From the NCBI GenBank assembly GCA_964036315.1, contig OZ038479.1:63257804-63321803 (forward strand): a stretch of DNA of 64,000 nucleotides. The letters run 5' to 3'. Position numbers and translations under genes: made by a program. The notes under the pieces were generated by a model, which did not search any database, was not told the origin of the DNA, and saw only the letters and a program-made list of their open reading frames with translations. This DNA is from Acanthosepion esculentum (lineage: Eukaryota > Mollusca > Cephalopoda > Sepiida > Sepiidae). Shown here piece by piece: positions 11,501 to 25,549 of the stretch. The first letter of the stretch is position 1. Each line of letters begins with the position of its first letter.

Positions 11501-12130
11501 ATATTGCATCTTTTGTTATTTTGCAATAAAAAAGTTAGAATGCAAATAGAAATACTGCATATTGTTATATTTTTCTAGGGAAATTTAGAAAACATATTGA
11601 AATATTGCATCTTTTGTTAGTTTGCAACAAAAAAGTTAGAATGCAAATAGAAATACTGCATATTGTTATATTTTTCTAGAGAACTTTAGAAAACATATTG
11701 AAATATTGCATCTTTTGTTATTTTGCAATAAAAAAGTTAGTATGCAAATAGAAATACTGCATATTGTTATATTTTTCTAGAGAAAAGTTAGAAAACATAT
11801 AGAAATATTGCATCTTTTGTTAGTTTGCAACAAAAAAGTTAGAATGCAAATAGAAATACTGCATATTGTTATATTTTTCAAGAGAAATTTAGAAAACATA
11901 TTGAAATATTGCATCTTTTGTTATTTTGCAATAAAAAAGTTAGAATGCAAATAGAAATACTGCATATTGTTATATTTTTCTAGAGAAAAGTTAGAAAACA
12001 TATTGAAATATTGCATCTTTTGTTATTTTGCAATAAAAAAGTTAGAATGCAAAGAGAAATACTGCATATTGTTATATTTTTCTAGAGAAATTTAGAAAAC
12101 ATATTGAAATATTGCATCTTTTGTTATTTT
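8544..12130 (+). repeat. Type-2 monomers with a first copy of a dispersed block
   Basis: Mostly mixed short and long monomers. A block at about 10,000-10,900 (CAAAGAGAAATACTG, GAAATATTGTATG, TTTTTCAAAAGAAAAG, GTTAGAAGGCAAATAG, CATATTCAAATATTG) recurs at about 13,340-14,260, 15,265 onward and 20,330 onward. The 13.3 kb copy has one extra monomer, since the shift grows from 3,338 to 3,439. The TTAGTTTGCAAC variant first appears near 11,315. Confidence 0.8.
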
Positions 12131-15100
12131 GCAATCAAAAAGTTAGAATGAAAATAGAAATACTGCATATTGTTATATTTATCTAGAGAAATTTAGAAAA
12201 CATATTGAAATATTGCATCTTTTGTTAGTTTGCAACAAAAAAGTTAGAATGCAAATAGAAATACTGCATATTGTTATATTTTTCTAGAGAAATTTAGAAA
12301 ACATATTGAAATATTGCATCTTTTGTTATTTTGCAATAAAAAAGTTAGTATGCAAATAGAAATACTGCATATTGTTATATTTTTCTAGAGAAAAGTTAGA
12401 AAACATTGAAATATTGCATCTTTTGTTATTTTGCAATAAAATAGTTAGAATGCAAATAGAAATACTGCATATAGTTATATTTTTCAAGAGAAATTTAGAA
12501 AACATATTGAAATATTGCATCTTTTATTTTGCAATAAAAAAGTTAGAATGCAAATAGAAATACTGCATATTGTTATATTTTTCTAGAGAAATTTAGAAAA
12601 CATATTGAAATATTGCATCTTGTGTTATTTTGCAATAAAAAAATTAGAATGCAAATAGAAATACTGCATATAGTTATATTTTTCTAGAGAAAAGTTAGAA
12701 AACATTTTGAAATATTGCATCTGTTGTTATTTTGCAATAAAACAGTTAGAATGCAAATAGAAATACTCCATATTTTTATATTTTTCTAGAGAAAAGTTAG
12801 AAAACATATTGAAATATAGCATCTTTTGTTATTTTGCAATAAAAAAGTTAGAATGCAAATAGAAATACTGCATATTGTTATATTTTTCTAGAGAAATTTA
12901 GAAAACATATTGAAATATTGCATCTTTTGTTATTTTGCAATAAAAAAGTTAGAATGCAAATAGAAATACTGCATATAGTTATATTTTTCTAGAGAAAAGT
13001 TAGAAAACATTTTGAAATATTGCATCTGTTGTTATTTTGCAATAAAAAAGTTAGAATGCAAATAGAAATACTCCATATTTTTATATTTTTCTAGAGAAAA
13101 GTTAGAAAGCATATTGAAATATAGCATCTTTTGTTATTTTGCAATAAAAAAGTTTGAATGCAAATAGAAATACTGCATATTGTTATATTTTTCTAGAGAA
13201 AAGTTAGAAAACATATGGAAATATTGCATCTTTCGTTATTTTGCAATATAAAAATAAGAATGCAAATAGAAATACTGCCTATAGTTATATTTTTCTAGAG
13301 AAATTTAGAAAACATATTGAAATATTGCATCTTTTGTTATTTTGCAATAAAAAAGTTAGAATGCAAATAGAAATACTGCATATTGTTATATTTTTCTAAA
13401 GAAAAGTTAGAAAACATATTGAAATATTGCATCTTTTGTTATTTTGCAATAAAAAAGTTAGAATGCAAAGAGAAATACTGCATATTGTTATATTTTCTAG
13501 AGAAATTTAGAAAACATATTGAAATATTGTATGTTTTGTTATTTTGCAATAAAAAAGTTAGAATGCAAATAGAAATACTGCATATTGTTATATTTTTCAA
13601 AAGAAAAGTTAGAAAACATATTGAAATATTGCATCTTTTGTTATTTTGCAATAAAAAAGTAAGAATGCAAATAGAAATACTGCATATTGTTATATTTTTC
13701 TAGAAAAATTTAGAAAACATATTGAAATATTGCATCTTTTGTTACTTTGCAATAAAAAAGTTAGAAGGCAAATAGAAATACTGCATATTGTTATATTTTT
13801 CTAGAGAATTTTAGAAAACATATTGAAATATTGCATGTTTTCTTATTTTCCAATAAAAAAGTTAGAATGCAAATAGAAATACTGCATATTGTTATATTTT
13901 TCTAGAGAATTTTAGAAAACATATTGAAATATTGCATCTTTTCTTATTTTCCAATAAAAAAGTTAGAATGCAAATAGAAATACTGCATATTGTTATATTT
14001 TTCTAGAGAAATTTAGAAAACATATAGAAATATTACATCTTTTGTTATTTTGGATTAAAAATGTTAGAATGCAAATAGAAATACTGCATATAGTTATATT
14101 TTTCTAGAGAAAAGTTAGAAAACATATTCAAATATTGCATCTTTTGTTATTTTGCAATAAAAAAGTTAGAAGGCAAATAGAAATACTGCATATTGTTATA
14201 TTTTTCTAGAGAAAAGTTAGAAAACATATTGAAATATTGCATCTTTTGTTATCTTGCAATAAAAAAGTTAGAATGCAAATAGAAATACTGCATATTGTTA
14301 TATTTTTTTAGAGAAAAGTTAGAAAACATATTAAAATATTGCATCTTTTGTTATTTTGCAATAAAAAAGTTAGAATGAAAATAGAAATACTGCATATTGT
14401 TATATTTTTCTAGAGAAATTTAGAAAACATATTGAAATATTGCATCTTTTGTTAGTTTGCAACAAAAAAGTTAGAATGCAAATAGAAATACTGCATATTG
14501 TTATATTTTTCTAGAGAAATTTAGAAAACATATTGAAATATTGCATCTTTTGTTATTTTGCAATAAAAAAGTTAGTATGCAAATAGAAATACTGCATATT
14601 GTTATATTTTTCTAGAGAAAAGTTAGAAAACATTGAAATATTGCATCTTTTGTTATTTTGCAATAAAATAGTTAGAATGCAAATAGAAATACTGCATATA
14701 GTTATATTTTTCAAGAGAAATTTAGAAAACATATTGAAATATTGCATCTTTTGTTATTTTGCAATAAAAAAGTTAGAATGCAAATAGAAATACTGCATAT
14801 TGTTATATTTTTCTAGAGAAATTTAGAAAACATATTGAAATATTGCATCTTTTGTTATTTTGCAATAAAAAAATTAGAATGCAAATAGAAATACTGCATA
14901 TAGTTATATTTTTCTAGAGAAAAGTTAGAAAACATTTTGAAATATTGCATCTGTTGTTATTTTGCAATAAAAAAGTTAGAATGCAAATAGAAATACTCCA
15001 TATTTTTATATTTTTCTAGAGAAAAGTTAGAAAGCATATTGAAATATAGCATCTTTTGTTATTTTGCAATAAAAAAGTTTGAATGCAAATAGAAATACTG

Positions 15101-16275
15101 CATATTGTTATATTTTTCTAGAGAAAAGTTAGAAAACATATGGAAATATTGCATCTTTCGTTATTTTGCAATATAAAAATAAGAATGCAAATAGAAATAC
15201 TGCCTATAGTTATATTTTTCTAGAGAAATTTAGAAAACATATTGAAATATTGCATCTTTTGTTATTTTGCAATAAAAAAGTTAGAATGCAAATAGAAATA
15301 CTGCATATTGTTATATTTTTCTAAAGAAAAGTTAGAAAACATATTGAAATATTGCATCTTTTGTTATTTTGCAATAAAAAAGTTAGAATGCAAAGAGAAA
15401 TACTGCATATTGTTATATTTTCTAGAGAAATTTAGAAAACATATTGAAATATTGTATGTTTTGTTATTTTGCAATAAAAAAGTTAGAATGCAAATAGAAA
15501 TACTGCATATTGTTATATTTTTCAAAAGAAAAGTTAGAAAACATATTGAAATATTGCATCTTTTGTTATTTTGCAATAAAAAAGTAAGAATGCAAATAGA
15601 AATACTGCATATTGTTATATTTTTCTAGAAAAATTTAGAAAACATATTGAAATATTGCATCTTTTGTTATTTTGCAATAAAAAAGTTAGAAGGCAAATAG
15701 AAATACTGCATATTGTTATATTTTTCTAGAGAATTTTAGAAAACATATTGAAATATTGCATGTTTTCTTATTTTCCAATAAAAAAGTTAGAATGCAAATA
15801 GAAATACTGCATATTGTTATATTTTTCTAGAGAATTTTAGAAAACATATTGAAATATTGCATCTTTTCTTATTTTCCAATAAAAAAGTTAGAATGCAAAT
15901 AGAAATACTGCATATTGTTATATTTTTCTAGAGAAATTTAGAAAACATATAGAAATATTACATCTTTTGTTATTTTGGATTAAAAATGTTAGAATGCAAA
16001 TAGAAATACTGCATATAGTTATATTTTTCTAGAGAAAAGTTAGAAAACATATTCAAATATTGCATCTTTTGTTATTTTGCAATAAAAAAGTTAGAAGGCA
16101 AATAGAAATACTGCATATTGTTATATTTTTCTAGAGAAAAGTTAGAAAACATATTGAAATATTGCATCTTTTGTTATTTTGCAATAAAAAAGTTAGAATG
16201 CAAATAGAAATACTGCATATTGTTATATTTTTTTAGAGAAAAGTTAGAAAACATATTAAAATATTGCATCTTTTG
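12130..16275 (+). repeat. 22/19-monomer higher-order repeat (2,230 then 1,925 bp shift)
   Basis: AGAATGAAAATAG near 12,145 matches 14,372, and the ACATTGAAAT variant near 12,400 matches 14,630 (shift 2,227). From about 12,970 onward the shift is 1,925: GCATATAG at 12,971 and 14,896, TCTTATTTTC at 13,841 and 15,766, TATTTTTTTA at 14,301 and 16,226. The difference is a three-monomer internal duplication in the first copy (GCATATAG at 12,666 and 12,971). The second copy overlaps the start of the 5.1 kb unit. Confidence 0.85.
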
Positions 16276-18479
16276 TTATTTTGCAATAAAAAAGTAAGAA
16301 TGCAAATAGAAATACTGCATATTCTTATATTTTTCTAGAGAAATTTAGAAAACATATTTAAATATTGCATCTTTTGTTATTTTGCAATAAAAAAGTTAGA
16401 ATACAAATAGAAATACTGCATATTGTTATATTTTTCTAGGGAAATTTAGAAAACATATTGAAATATTGCATCTTTTGTTATTTTGCAATAAAAAAGTTAG
16501 AATGCAAATAGAAATACTGCATATTGTTATATTTTTCTAGAGAAATTTAGAAAACATATTGAAATATTGCATCTTTTGTTAGTTTGCAACAAAAAAATTA
16601 GAATGCAAATAGAAATACTGCATATTGTTATATTTTTCTAGAGAAATTTAGAAAACATATTGAAATATTGCATCTTTTGTTATTTTGCAATAAAAAAGTT
16701 TGAATGCAAATAGAAATACTGCATATTGTTATATTTTTCTAGGGAAATTTAGAAAACATATTGAAATATTGCATCTTTTGTTAGTTTGCAACAAAAAAGT
16801 TAGAATGCAAATAGAAATACTGCATATTGTTATATTTTTTTAGAGAAAAGTTAGAAAACATATTGAAATATTGCATCTTTTGTTATTTTGCAATAAAAAA
16901 GTAAGAATACAAATAGAAATACTGCATATTCTTATATTTTTCTAGAGAAATTTAGAAAACATATTGAAATGTTGCATCTTTTGTTATTTTGCAATAAAAA
17001 AGTTAGAATGCAAATAGAAATACTGCATATTGTTATATTTTTCTAGGGAAATTTAGAAAACATATTGAAATATTGCATCTTTTGTTATTTTGCAATAAAA
17101 AAGTTAGAATGCAAATAGAAATACTGCATATTGTTATATTTTTCTAGAGAAATTTAGAAAACATATTGAAATATTGCATCTTTTGTTAGTTTGCAACAAA
17201 AAAGTTAGAATGCAAATAGAAATACTGCATATTGTTATATTTTTCTAGAGAAATTTAGAAAACATATTGAAATATTGCATCTTTTGTTATTTTGAAATAA
17301 AAAAGTTAGAATGCAAATAGAAATACTGCATATTGTTATATTTTTCTTGAGAAAAGTTAGAAAACATATTGAAATATTGCATCTTTTGTTATTTTGCAAT
17401 AAAGAAGTTAGAATGCAAATAGAAATACTGCATATTCTTATATTTTTCTAGAGAAATTTAGAAAACATATTGAAATATTGCATCTTTTGTTAGTTTGCAA
17501 CAAAAAAGTTAGAATGCAAATAGAAATACTGCATATTGTTATATTTTTCTAGAGAAATTTAGAAAACATATTGAAATATTGCATCTTTCGTTATTTTGCA
17601 ATAAAAAAGTTAGTATGCAAATAGAAATACTGCATATTGTTATATTTTTCTAGAGAAAAGTTAGAAAACATATTGAAATATTGCATCTTTTGTTATTTTG
17701 CAATAAAATAGTTAGAATGCAAATAGAAATACAGCATATAGTTATATTTTTCAAGAGAAATTTAGAAAACATATTGAAATATTGCATCTTTTGTTATTTT
17801 GCAATAAAAAAGTTAGAATGCAAATAGAAATACTGCATATTGTTATATTTTTCTAGAGAAATTTAGAAAACATATTGAAATATTGCATCTTTTGTTATTT
17901 TGCAATAAAAAAGTTAGAATGCAAATAGAAATACTGTATATAGTTATATTTTTCTAGAGAAAAGTTAGAAAACATTTTGAAATATTGCATCTGTTGTTAT
18001 TTTGCAATAAAAAAGTTAGAATGCAAATAGAAATACTCCATATTTTTATATTTTTCTAGAGAAAAGTTAGAAAACATATTGAAATATAGCATCTTTTGTT
18101 ATTTTGCAATAAAAAAGTTTGAATGGAAATAGAAATACTGCATATTGTTATATTTTTCTAGAGAAAAGTTAGAAAACATATTGAAATATTGCATCTTTTG
18201 TTATTTTGCAATAAAAAAGTTAGAATGCAAATAGAAATACTGCATATTGTTATATTTTTCTAGAGAAATTTAGAAAACATATTGAAATATTGCATCTTTT
18301 GTTATTTTGCAATAAAAAAGTTAGAATGCAATTAGAAATACTGCATATTGTTATATTTTTCTAGAGAAATTTAGAAAACATATTGAAATATTGCATCTTT
18401 TGTTATTTTGCAATAAAAAAGTTAGAATGCAAATAGAAATACTGCATATTGTTATATTTTTCTAGGGAAATTAAGAAAA

Positions 18480-19090
18480 CATATTGAAATATTGCATCTT
18501 TTGTTAGTTTGCAACAAAAAAGTTAGAATGCAAATAGAAATACTGCATATTGTTATATTTTTCTAGAGAAATTTAGAAAACATATTGAAATATTGCATCT
18601 TTTGTTATTTTGCAATAAAAAAGTTAGTATGCAAATAGAAATACTGCATATTGTTATATTTTTCTAGAGAAAAGTTAGAAAACATATTGGAATATTGCAT
18701 CTTTTGTTATTTTGCAATAAAAAAGTTAGAATGCAAATAGAAATACTGCATATAGTTATATTTTTCAAGAGAAATTTAGAAAACATATTGAAATATTGCA
18801 TCTTTTGTTAGTTTGCAACAAAAAAGTTAGAATGCAAATAGAAATACTGCATATTGTTATATTTTTCTAGAGAAATTTAGAAAACATATTGAAATATTGC
18901 ATCTTTTGTTATTTTGCAATAAAAAAGTTAGTATGCAAATAGAAATACTGCATATTGTTATATTTTTCTAGAGAAAAGTTAGAAAACATATTGGAATATT
19001 GCATCTTTTGTTATTTTGCAATAAAAAAGTTAGAATGCAAATAGAAATACTGCATATAGTTATATTTTTCAAGAGAAATTTAGAAAACAT
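18480..19090 (+). repeat. Trimer repeat inside the 5 kb unit (304 bp), first copy
   Basis: Three monomers (TTAGTTTGCAAC; then GTTAGTATGCAAATAG; then CATATTGGAATATTG with GCATATAGTTATA and TTTCAAGAG) occur twice in a row. TTGGAATATT is at 18,687 and 18,991, a shift of 304 bp. Confidence 0.85.
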
Positions 19091-22000
19091 ATTGAAATAT
19101 TGCATCTTTTGTTATTTTGCAATAAAAAAGTTAGAATGCAAATAGAAATACTGCATATTGTTATATTTTTCTAGAGAAATTTAGAAAACATATTGAAATA
19201 TTGCATCTTTTGTTATTTTGCAATAAAAAAGTTAGAATGCAAATAGAAATACTGCATATTGTTATATTTTTTTAGAGAAAAGTTAGAAAACATATTGAAA
19301 TATTGCATCTTTTGTTATTTTGCAATAAAAAAGTAAGAATGCAAATAGAAATACTGCATATTCTTATATTTTTCTAGAGAAATTTAGAAAACATATTGAA
19401 ATATTGCATCTTTTGTTATTTTGCAATAAAAAAGTTAGAATGCAAATAGAAATACTGCATATTGTTATATTTTTCTAGGGAAATTTAGAAAACATATTGA
19501 AATATTGCATCTTTTGTTATTTTGCAATAAAAAGGTTAGAATGCAAATAGAAATACTGCATATTGTTATATTTTTCTAGAGAAATTTAGAAAACATATTG
19601 AAATATTGCATCTTTTGTTAGTTTGCAACAAAAAAGTTAGAATGCAAATAGAAATACTGCATATTGTTATATTTTTCTAGAGAAATTTAGAAAACATATT
19701 GAAATATTGCATCTTTTGTTATTTTGCAATAAAAAAGTTAGAATGCAAATAGAAATACTGCATATTGTTATATTTTTCTAGAGAAATTTAGAAAACATAT
19801 TGAAATATTGCATCTTTTGTTATTTTGCAATAAAAAAGTTAGAATGCAAATAGAAATACTGCATATTGTTATATTTTTCTAGGGAAATTTAGAAAACATA
19901 TTGAAATATTGCATCTTTTGTTAGTTTGCAACAAAAAAGTTAGAATGCAAATAGAAATACTGCATATTGTTATATTTTTCTAGAGAAATTTAGAAAACAT
20001 ATTGAAATATTGCATCTTTTGTTATTTTGCAATAAAAAAGTTAGTATGCAAATAGAAATACTGCATATTGTTATATTTTTCTAGAGAAAAGTTAGAAAAC
20101 ATATTGAAATATTGCATCTTTTGTTATTTTGCAATAAAAAAGTTAGAATGCAAATAGAAATACTGCATATTGTTATATTTTTCTATAGAAAAGTTAGAAA
20201 ACATATTGAAATATTGCATCTTTTGTTATTTTGCGATAAAAAAGTTAGAATGCAAATAGAAATACTTCATATTGTTATATTTTTCTAGTGAAATTTAGAA
20301 AACATATTGAAATATTGCATCTTTTGTTATTTTGCAATAAAAAAGTTAGAATGCAAATAGAAATACTGCATATTGTTATATTTTTCTAAAGAAAAGTTAG
20401 AAAACATATTGAAATATTGCATCTTTTGTTATTTTGCAATAAAAAAGTTAGAATGCAAAGAGAAATACTGCATATTGTTATATTTTCTAGAGAAATTTAG
20501 AAAACATATTGAAATATTGTATGTTTTGTTATTTTGCAATAAAAAAGTTAGAATGCAAATAGAAATACTGCATATTGTTATATTTTTCAAAAGAAAAGTT
20601 AGAAAACATATTGAAATATTGCATCTTTTGTTATTTTGCAATAAAAAAGTAAGAATGCAAATAGAAATACTGCATATTGTTATATTTTTCTAGAAAAATT
20701 TAGAAAACATATTGAAATATTGCATCTTTTGTTATTTTGCAATAAAAAAGTTAGAAGGCAAATAGAAATACTGCATATTGTTATATTTTTCTAGAGAATT
20801 TTAGAAAACATATTGAAATATTGCATGTTTTCTTATTTTGCAATAAAAAAGTTAGTATGCAAATAGAAATACTGCATATTGTTATATTTTTCTAGAGAAT
20901 TTTAGAAAACATATTGAAATATTGCATCTTTTCTTATTTTCCAATAAAAAAGTTAGAATGCAAATAGAAATACTGCATATTGTTATATTTTTCTAGAGAA
21001 ATTTAGAAAACATATAGAAATATTACATCTTTTGTTATTTTGGATTAAAAATGTTAGAATGCAAATAGAAATACTGCATATAGTTATATTTTTCTAGAGA
21101 AAAGTTAGAAAACATATTCAAATATTGCATCTTTTGTTATTTTGCAATAAAAAAGTTAGAAGGCAAATAGAAATACTGCATATTGTTATATTTTTCTAGA
21201 GAAAAGTTAGAAAACATATTGAAATATTGCATCTTTTGTTATTTTGCAATAAAAAAGTTAGAATGCAAATAGAAATACTGCATATTGTTATATTTTTTTA
21301 GAGAAAAGTTAGAAAACATATTAAAATATTGCATCTTTTGTTATTTTGCAATAAAAAAGTAAGAATGCAAATAGAAATACTGCATATTCTTATATTTTTC
21401 TAGAGAAATTTAGAAAACATATTTAAATATTGCATCTTTTGTTATTTTGCAATAAAAAAGTTAGAATACAAATAGAAATACTGCATATTGTTATATTTTT
21501 CTAGGGAAATTTAGAAAACATATTGAAATATTGCATCTTTTGTTATTTTGCAATAAAAAAGTTAGAATGCAAATAGAAATACTGCATATTGTTATATTTT
21601 TCTAGAGAAATTTAGAAAACATATTGAAATATTGCATCTTTTGTTAGTTTGCAACAAAAAAATTAGAATGCAAATAGAAATACTGCATATTGTTATATTT
21701 TTCTAGAGAAATTTAGAAAACATATTGAAATATTGCATCTTTTGTTATTTTGCAATAAAAAAGTTAGAATGCAAATAGAAATACTGCATATTGTTATATT
21801 TTTCTAGAGAAATTTAGAAAACATATTGAAATATTGCATCTTTTGTTATTTTGCAATAAAAAAGTTTGAATGCAAATAGAAATACTGCATATTGTTATAT
21901 TTTTCTAGGGAAATTTAGAAAACATATTGAAATATTGCATCTTTTGTTAGTTTGCAACAAAAAAGTTAGAATGCAAATAGAAATACTGCATATTGTTATA

Positions 22001-23645
22001 TTTTTTTAGAGAAAAGTTAGAAAACATATTGAAATATTGCATCTTTTGTTATTTTGCAATAAAAAAGTAAGAATACAAATAGAAATACTGCATATTCTTA
22101 TATTTTTCTAGAGAAATTTAGAAAACATATTGAAATGTTGCATCTTTTGTTATTTTGCAATAAAAAAGTTAGAATGCAAATAGAAATACTGCATATTGTT
22201 ATATTTTTCTAGGGAAATTTAGAAAACATATTGAAATATTGCATCTTTTGTTATTTTGCAATAAAAAAGTTAGAATGCAAATAGAAATACTGCATATTGT
22301 TATATTTTTCTAGAGAAATTTAGAAAACATATTGAAATATTGCATCTTTTGTTAGTTTGCAACAAAAAAGTTAGAATGCAAATAGAAATACTGCATATTG
22401 TTATATTTTTCTAGAGAAATTTAGAAAACATATTGAAATATTGCATCTTTTGTTATTTTGAAATAAAAAAGTTAGAATGCAAATAGAAATACTGCATATT
22501 GTTATATTTTTCTTGAGAAAAGTTAGAAAACATATTGAAATATTGCATCTTTTGTTATTTTGCAATAAAGAAGTTAGAATGCAAATAGAAATACTGCATA
22601 TTCTTATATTTTTCTAGAGAAATTTAGAAAACATATTGAAATATTGCATCTTTTGTTAGTTTGCAACAAAAAAGTTAGAATGCAAATAGAAATACTGCAT
22701 ATTGTTATATTTTTCTAGAGAAATTTAGAAAACATATTGAAATATTGCATCTTTCGTTATTTTGCAATAAAAAAGTTAGTATGCAAATAGAAATACTGCA
22801 TATTGTTATATTTTTCTAGAGAAAAGTTAGAAAACATATTGAAATATTGCATCTTTTGTTATTTTGCAATAAAATAGTTAGAATGCAAATAGAAATACAG
22901 CATATAGTTATATTTTTCAAGAGAAATTTAGAAAACATATTGAAATATTGCATCTTTTGTTATTTTGCAATAAAAAAGTTAGAATGCAAATAGAAATACT
23001 GCATATTGTTATATTTTTCTAGAGAAATTTAGAAAACATATTGAAATATTGCATCTTTTGTTATTTTGCAATAAAAAAGTTAGAATGCAAATAGAAATAC
23101 TGTATATAGTTATATTTTTCTAGAGAAAAGTTAGAAAACATTTTGAAATATTGCATCTGTTGTTATTTTGCAATAAAAAAGTTAGAATGCAAATAGAAAT
23201 ACTCCATATTTTTATATTTTTCTAGAGAAAAGTTAGAAAACATATTGAAATATAGCATCTTTTGTTATTTTGCAATAAAAAAGTTTGAATGGAAATAGAA
23301 ATACTGCATATTGTTATATTTTTCTAGAGAAAAGTTAGAAAACATATTGAAATATTGCATCTTTTGTTATTTTGCAATAAAAAAGTTAGAATGCAAATAG
23401 AAATACTGCATATTGTTATATTTTTCTAGAGAAATTTAGAAAACATATTGAAATATTGCATCTTTTGTTATTTTGCAATAAAAAAGTTAGAATGCAATTA
23501 GAAATACTGCATATTGTTATATTTTTCTAGAGAAATTTAGAAAACATATTGAAATATTGCATCTTTTGTTATTTTGCAATAAAAAAGTTAGAATGCAAAT
23601 AGAAATACTGCATATTGTTATATTTTTCTAGGGAAATTAAGAAAA

Positions 23646-24256
23646 CATATTGAAATATTGCATCTTTTGTTAGTTTGCAACAAAAAAGTTAGAATGCAAA
23701 TAGAAATACTGCATATTGTTATATTTTTCTAGAGAAATTTAGAAAACATATTGAAATATTGCATCTTTTGTTATTTTGCAATAAAAAAGTTAGTATGCAA
23801 ATAGAAATACTGCATATTGTTATATTTTTCTAGAGAAAAGTTAGAAAACATATTGGAATATTGCATCTTTTGTTATTTTGCAATAAAAAAGTTAGAATGC
23901 AAATAGAAATACTGCATATAGTTATATTTTTCAAGAGAAATTTAGAAAACATATTGAAATATTGCATCTTTTGTTAGTTTGCAACAAAAAAGTTAGAATG
24001 CAAATAGAAATACTGCATATTGTTATATTTTTCTAGAGAAATTTAGAAAACATATTGAAATATTGCATCTTTTGTTATTTTGCAATAAAAAAGTTAGTAT
24101 GCAAATAGAAATACTGCATATTGTTATATTTTTCTAGAGAAAAGTTAGAAAACATATTGGAATATTGCATCTTTTGTTATTTTGCAATAAAAAAGTTAGA
24201 ATGCAAATAGAAATACTGCATATAGTTATATTTTTCAAGAGAAATTTAGAAAACAT
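23646..24256 (+). repeat. Trimer repeat inside the 5 kb unit (304 bp), second copy
   Basis: The same trimer pair lies 5,166 bp downstream, with TTGGAATATT at 23,853 and 24,157. The trimer duplication therefore preceded the 5 kb duplication. Confidence 0.85.
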
Positions 24257-25549
24257 ATTGAAATATTGCATCTTTTGTTATTTTGCAATAAAAAAGTTAG
24301 AATGCAAATAGAAATACTGCATATTGTTATATTTTTCTAGAGAAATTTAGAAAACATATTGAAATATTGCATCTTTTGTTATTTTGCAATAAAAAAGTTA
24401 GAATGCAAATAGAAATACTGCATATTGTTATATTTTTTTAGAGAAAAGTTAGAAAACATATTGAAATATTGCATCTTTTGTTATTTTGCAATAAAAAAGT
24501 AAGAATGCAAATAGAAATACTGCATATTCTTATATTTTTCTAGAGAAATTTAGAAAACATATTGAAATATTGCATCTTTTGTTATTTTGCAATAAAAAAG
24601 TTAGAATGCAAATAGAAATACTGCATATTGTTATATTTTTCTAGGGAAATTTAGAAAACATATTGAAATATTGCATCTTTTGTTATTTTGCAATAAAAAG
24701 GTTAGAATGCAAATAGAAATACTGCATATTGTTATATTTTTCTAGAGAAATTTAGAAAACATATTGAAATATTGCATCTTTTGTTAGTTTGCAACAAAAA
24801 AGTTAGAATGCAAATAGAAATACTGCATAGTGTTATATTTTTCTAGAGAAATTTAGAAAACATATTGAAATATTGCATCTTTTGTTATTTTGCAATAAAA
24901 AAGTTAGAATGCAAATAGAAATACTGCATATTGTTATATTTTTCTAGAGAAATTTAGAAAACATATTGAAATATTGCATCTTTTGTTATTTTGCAATAAA
25001 AAAGTTAGAATGCAAATAGAAATACTGCATATTGTTATATTTTTCTAGGGAAATTTAGAAAACATATTGAAATATTGCATCTTTTGTTAGTTTGCAACAA
25101 AAAAGTTAGAATGCAAATAGAAATACTGCATATTGTTATATTTTTCTAGAGAAATTTAGAAAACATATTGAAATATTGCATCTTTTGTTATTTTGCAATA
25201 AAAAAGTTAGTATGCAAATAGAAATACTGCATATTGTTATATTTTTCTAGAGAAAAGTTAGAAAACATATTGAAATATTGCATCTTTTGTTATTTTGCAA
25301 TAAAAAAGTTAGAATGCAAATAGAAATACTGCATATTGTTATATTTTTCTATAGAAAAGTTAGAAAACATATTGAAATATTGCATCTTTTGTTATTTTGC
25401 GATAAAAAAGTTAGAATGCAAATAGAAATACTTCATATTGTTATATTTTTCTAGTGAAATTTAGAAAACATATTGAAATATTGCATCTTTTTTTATTTTG
25501 CAATAAAAAAGTTAGAATGCAAATAGAAATACTGCATATTGTTATATTT

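Noticed and set aside
12760..12800. Yeast-type replication origin core (TTTTATATTTT)
   Set aside because: A chance match is expected in DNA that is about 79% A+T, and the consensus is specific to budding yeast; nothing indicates that host.
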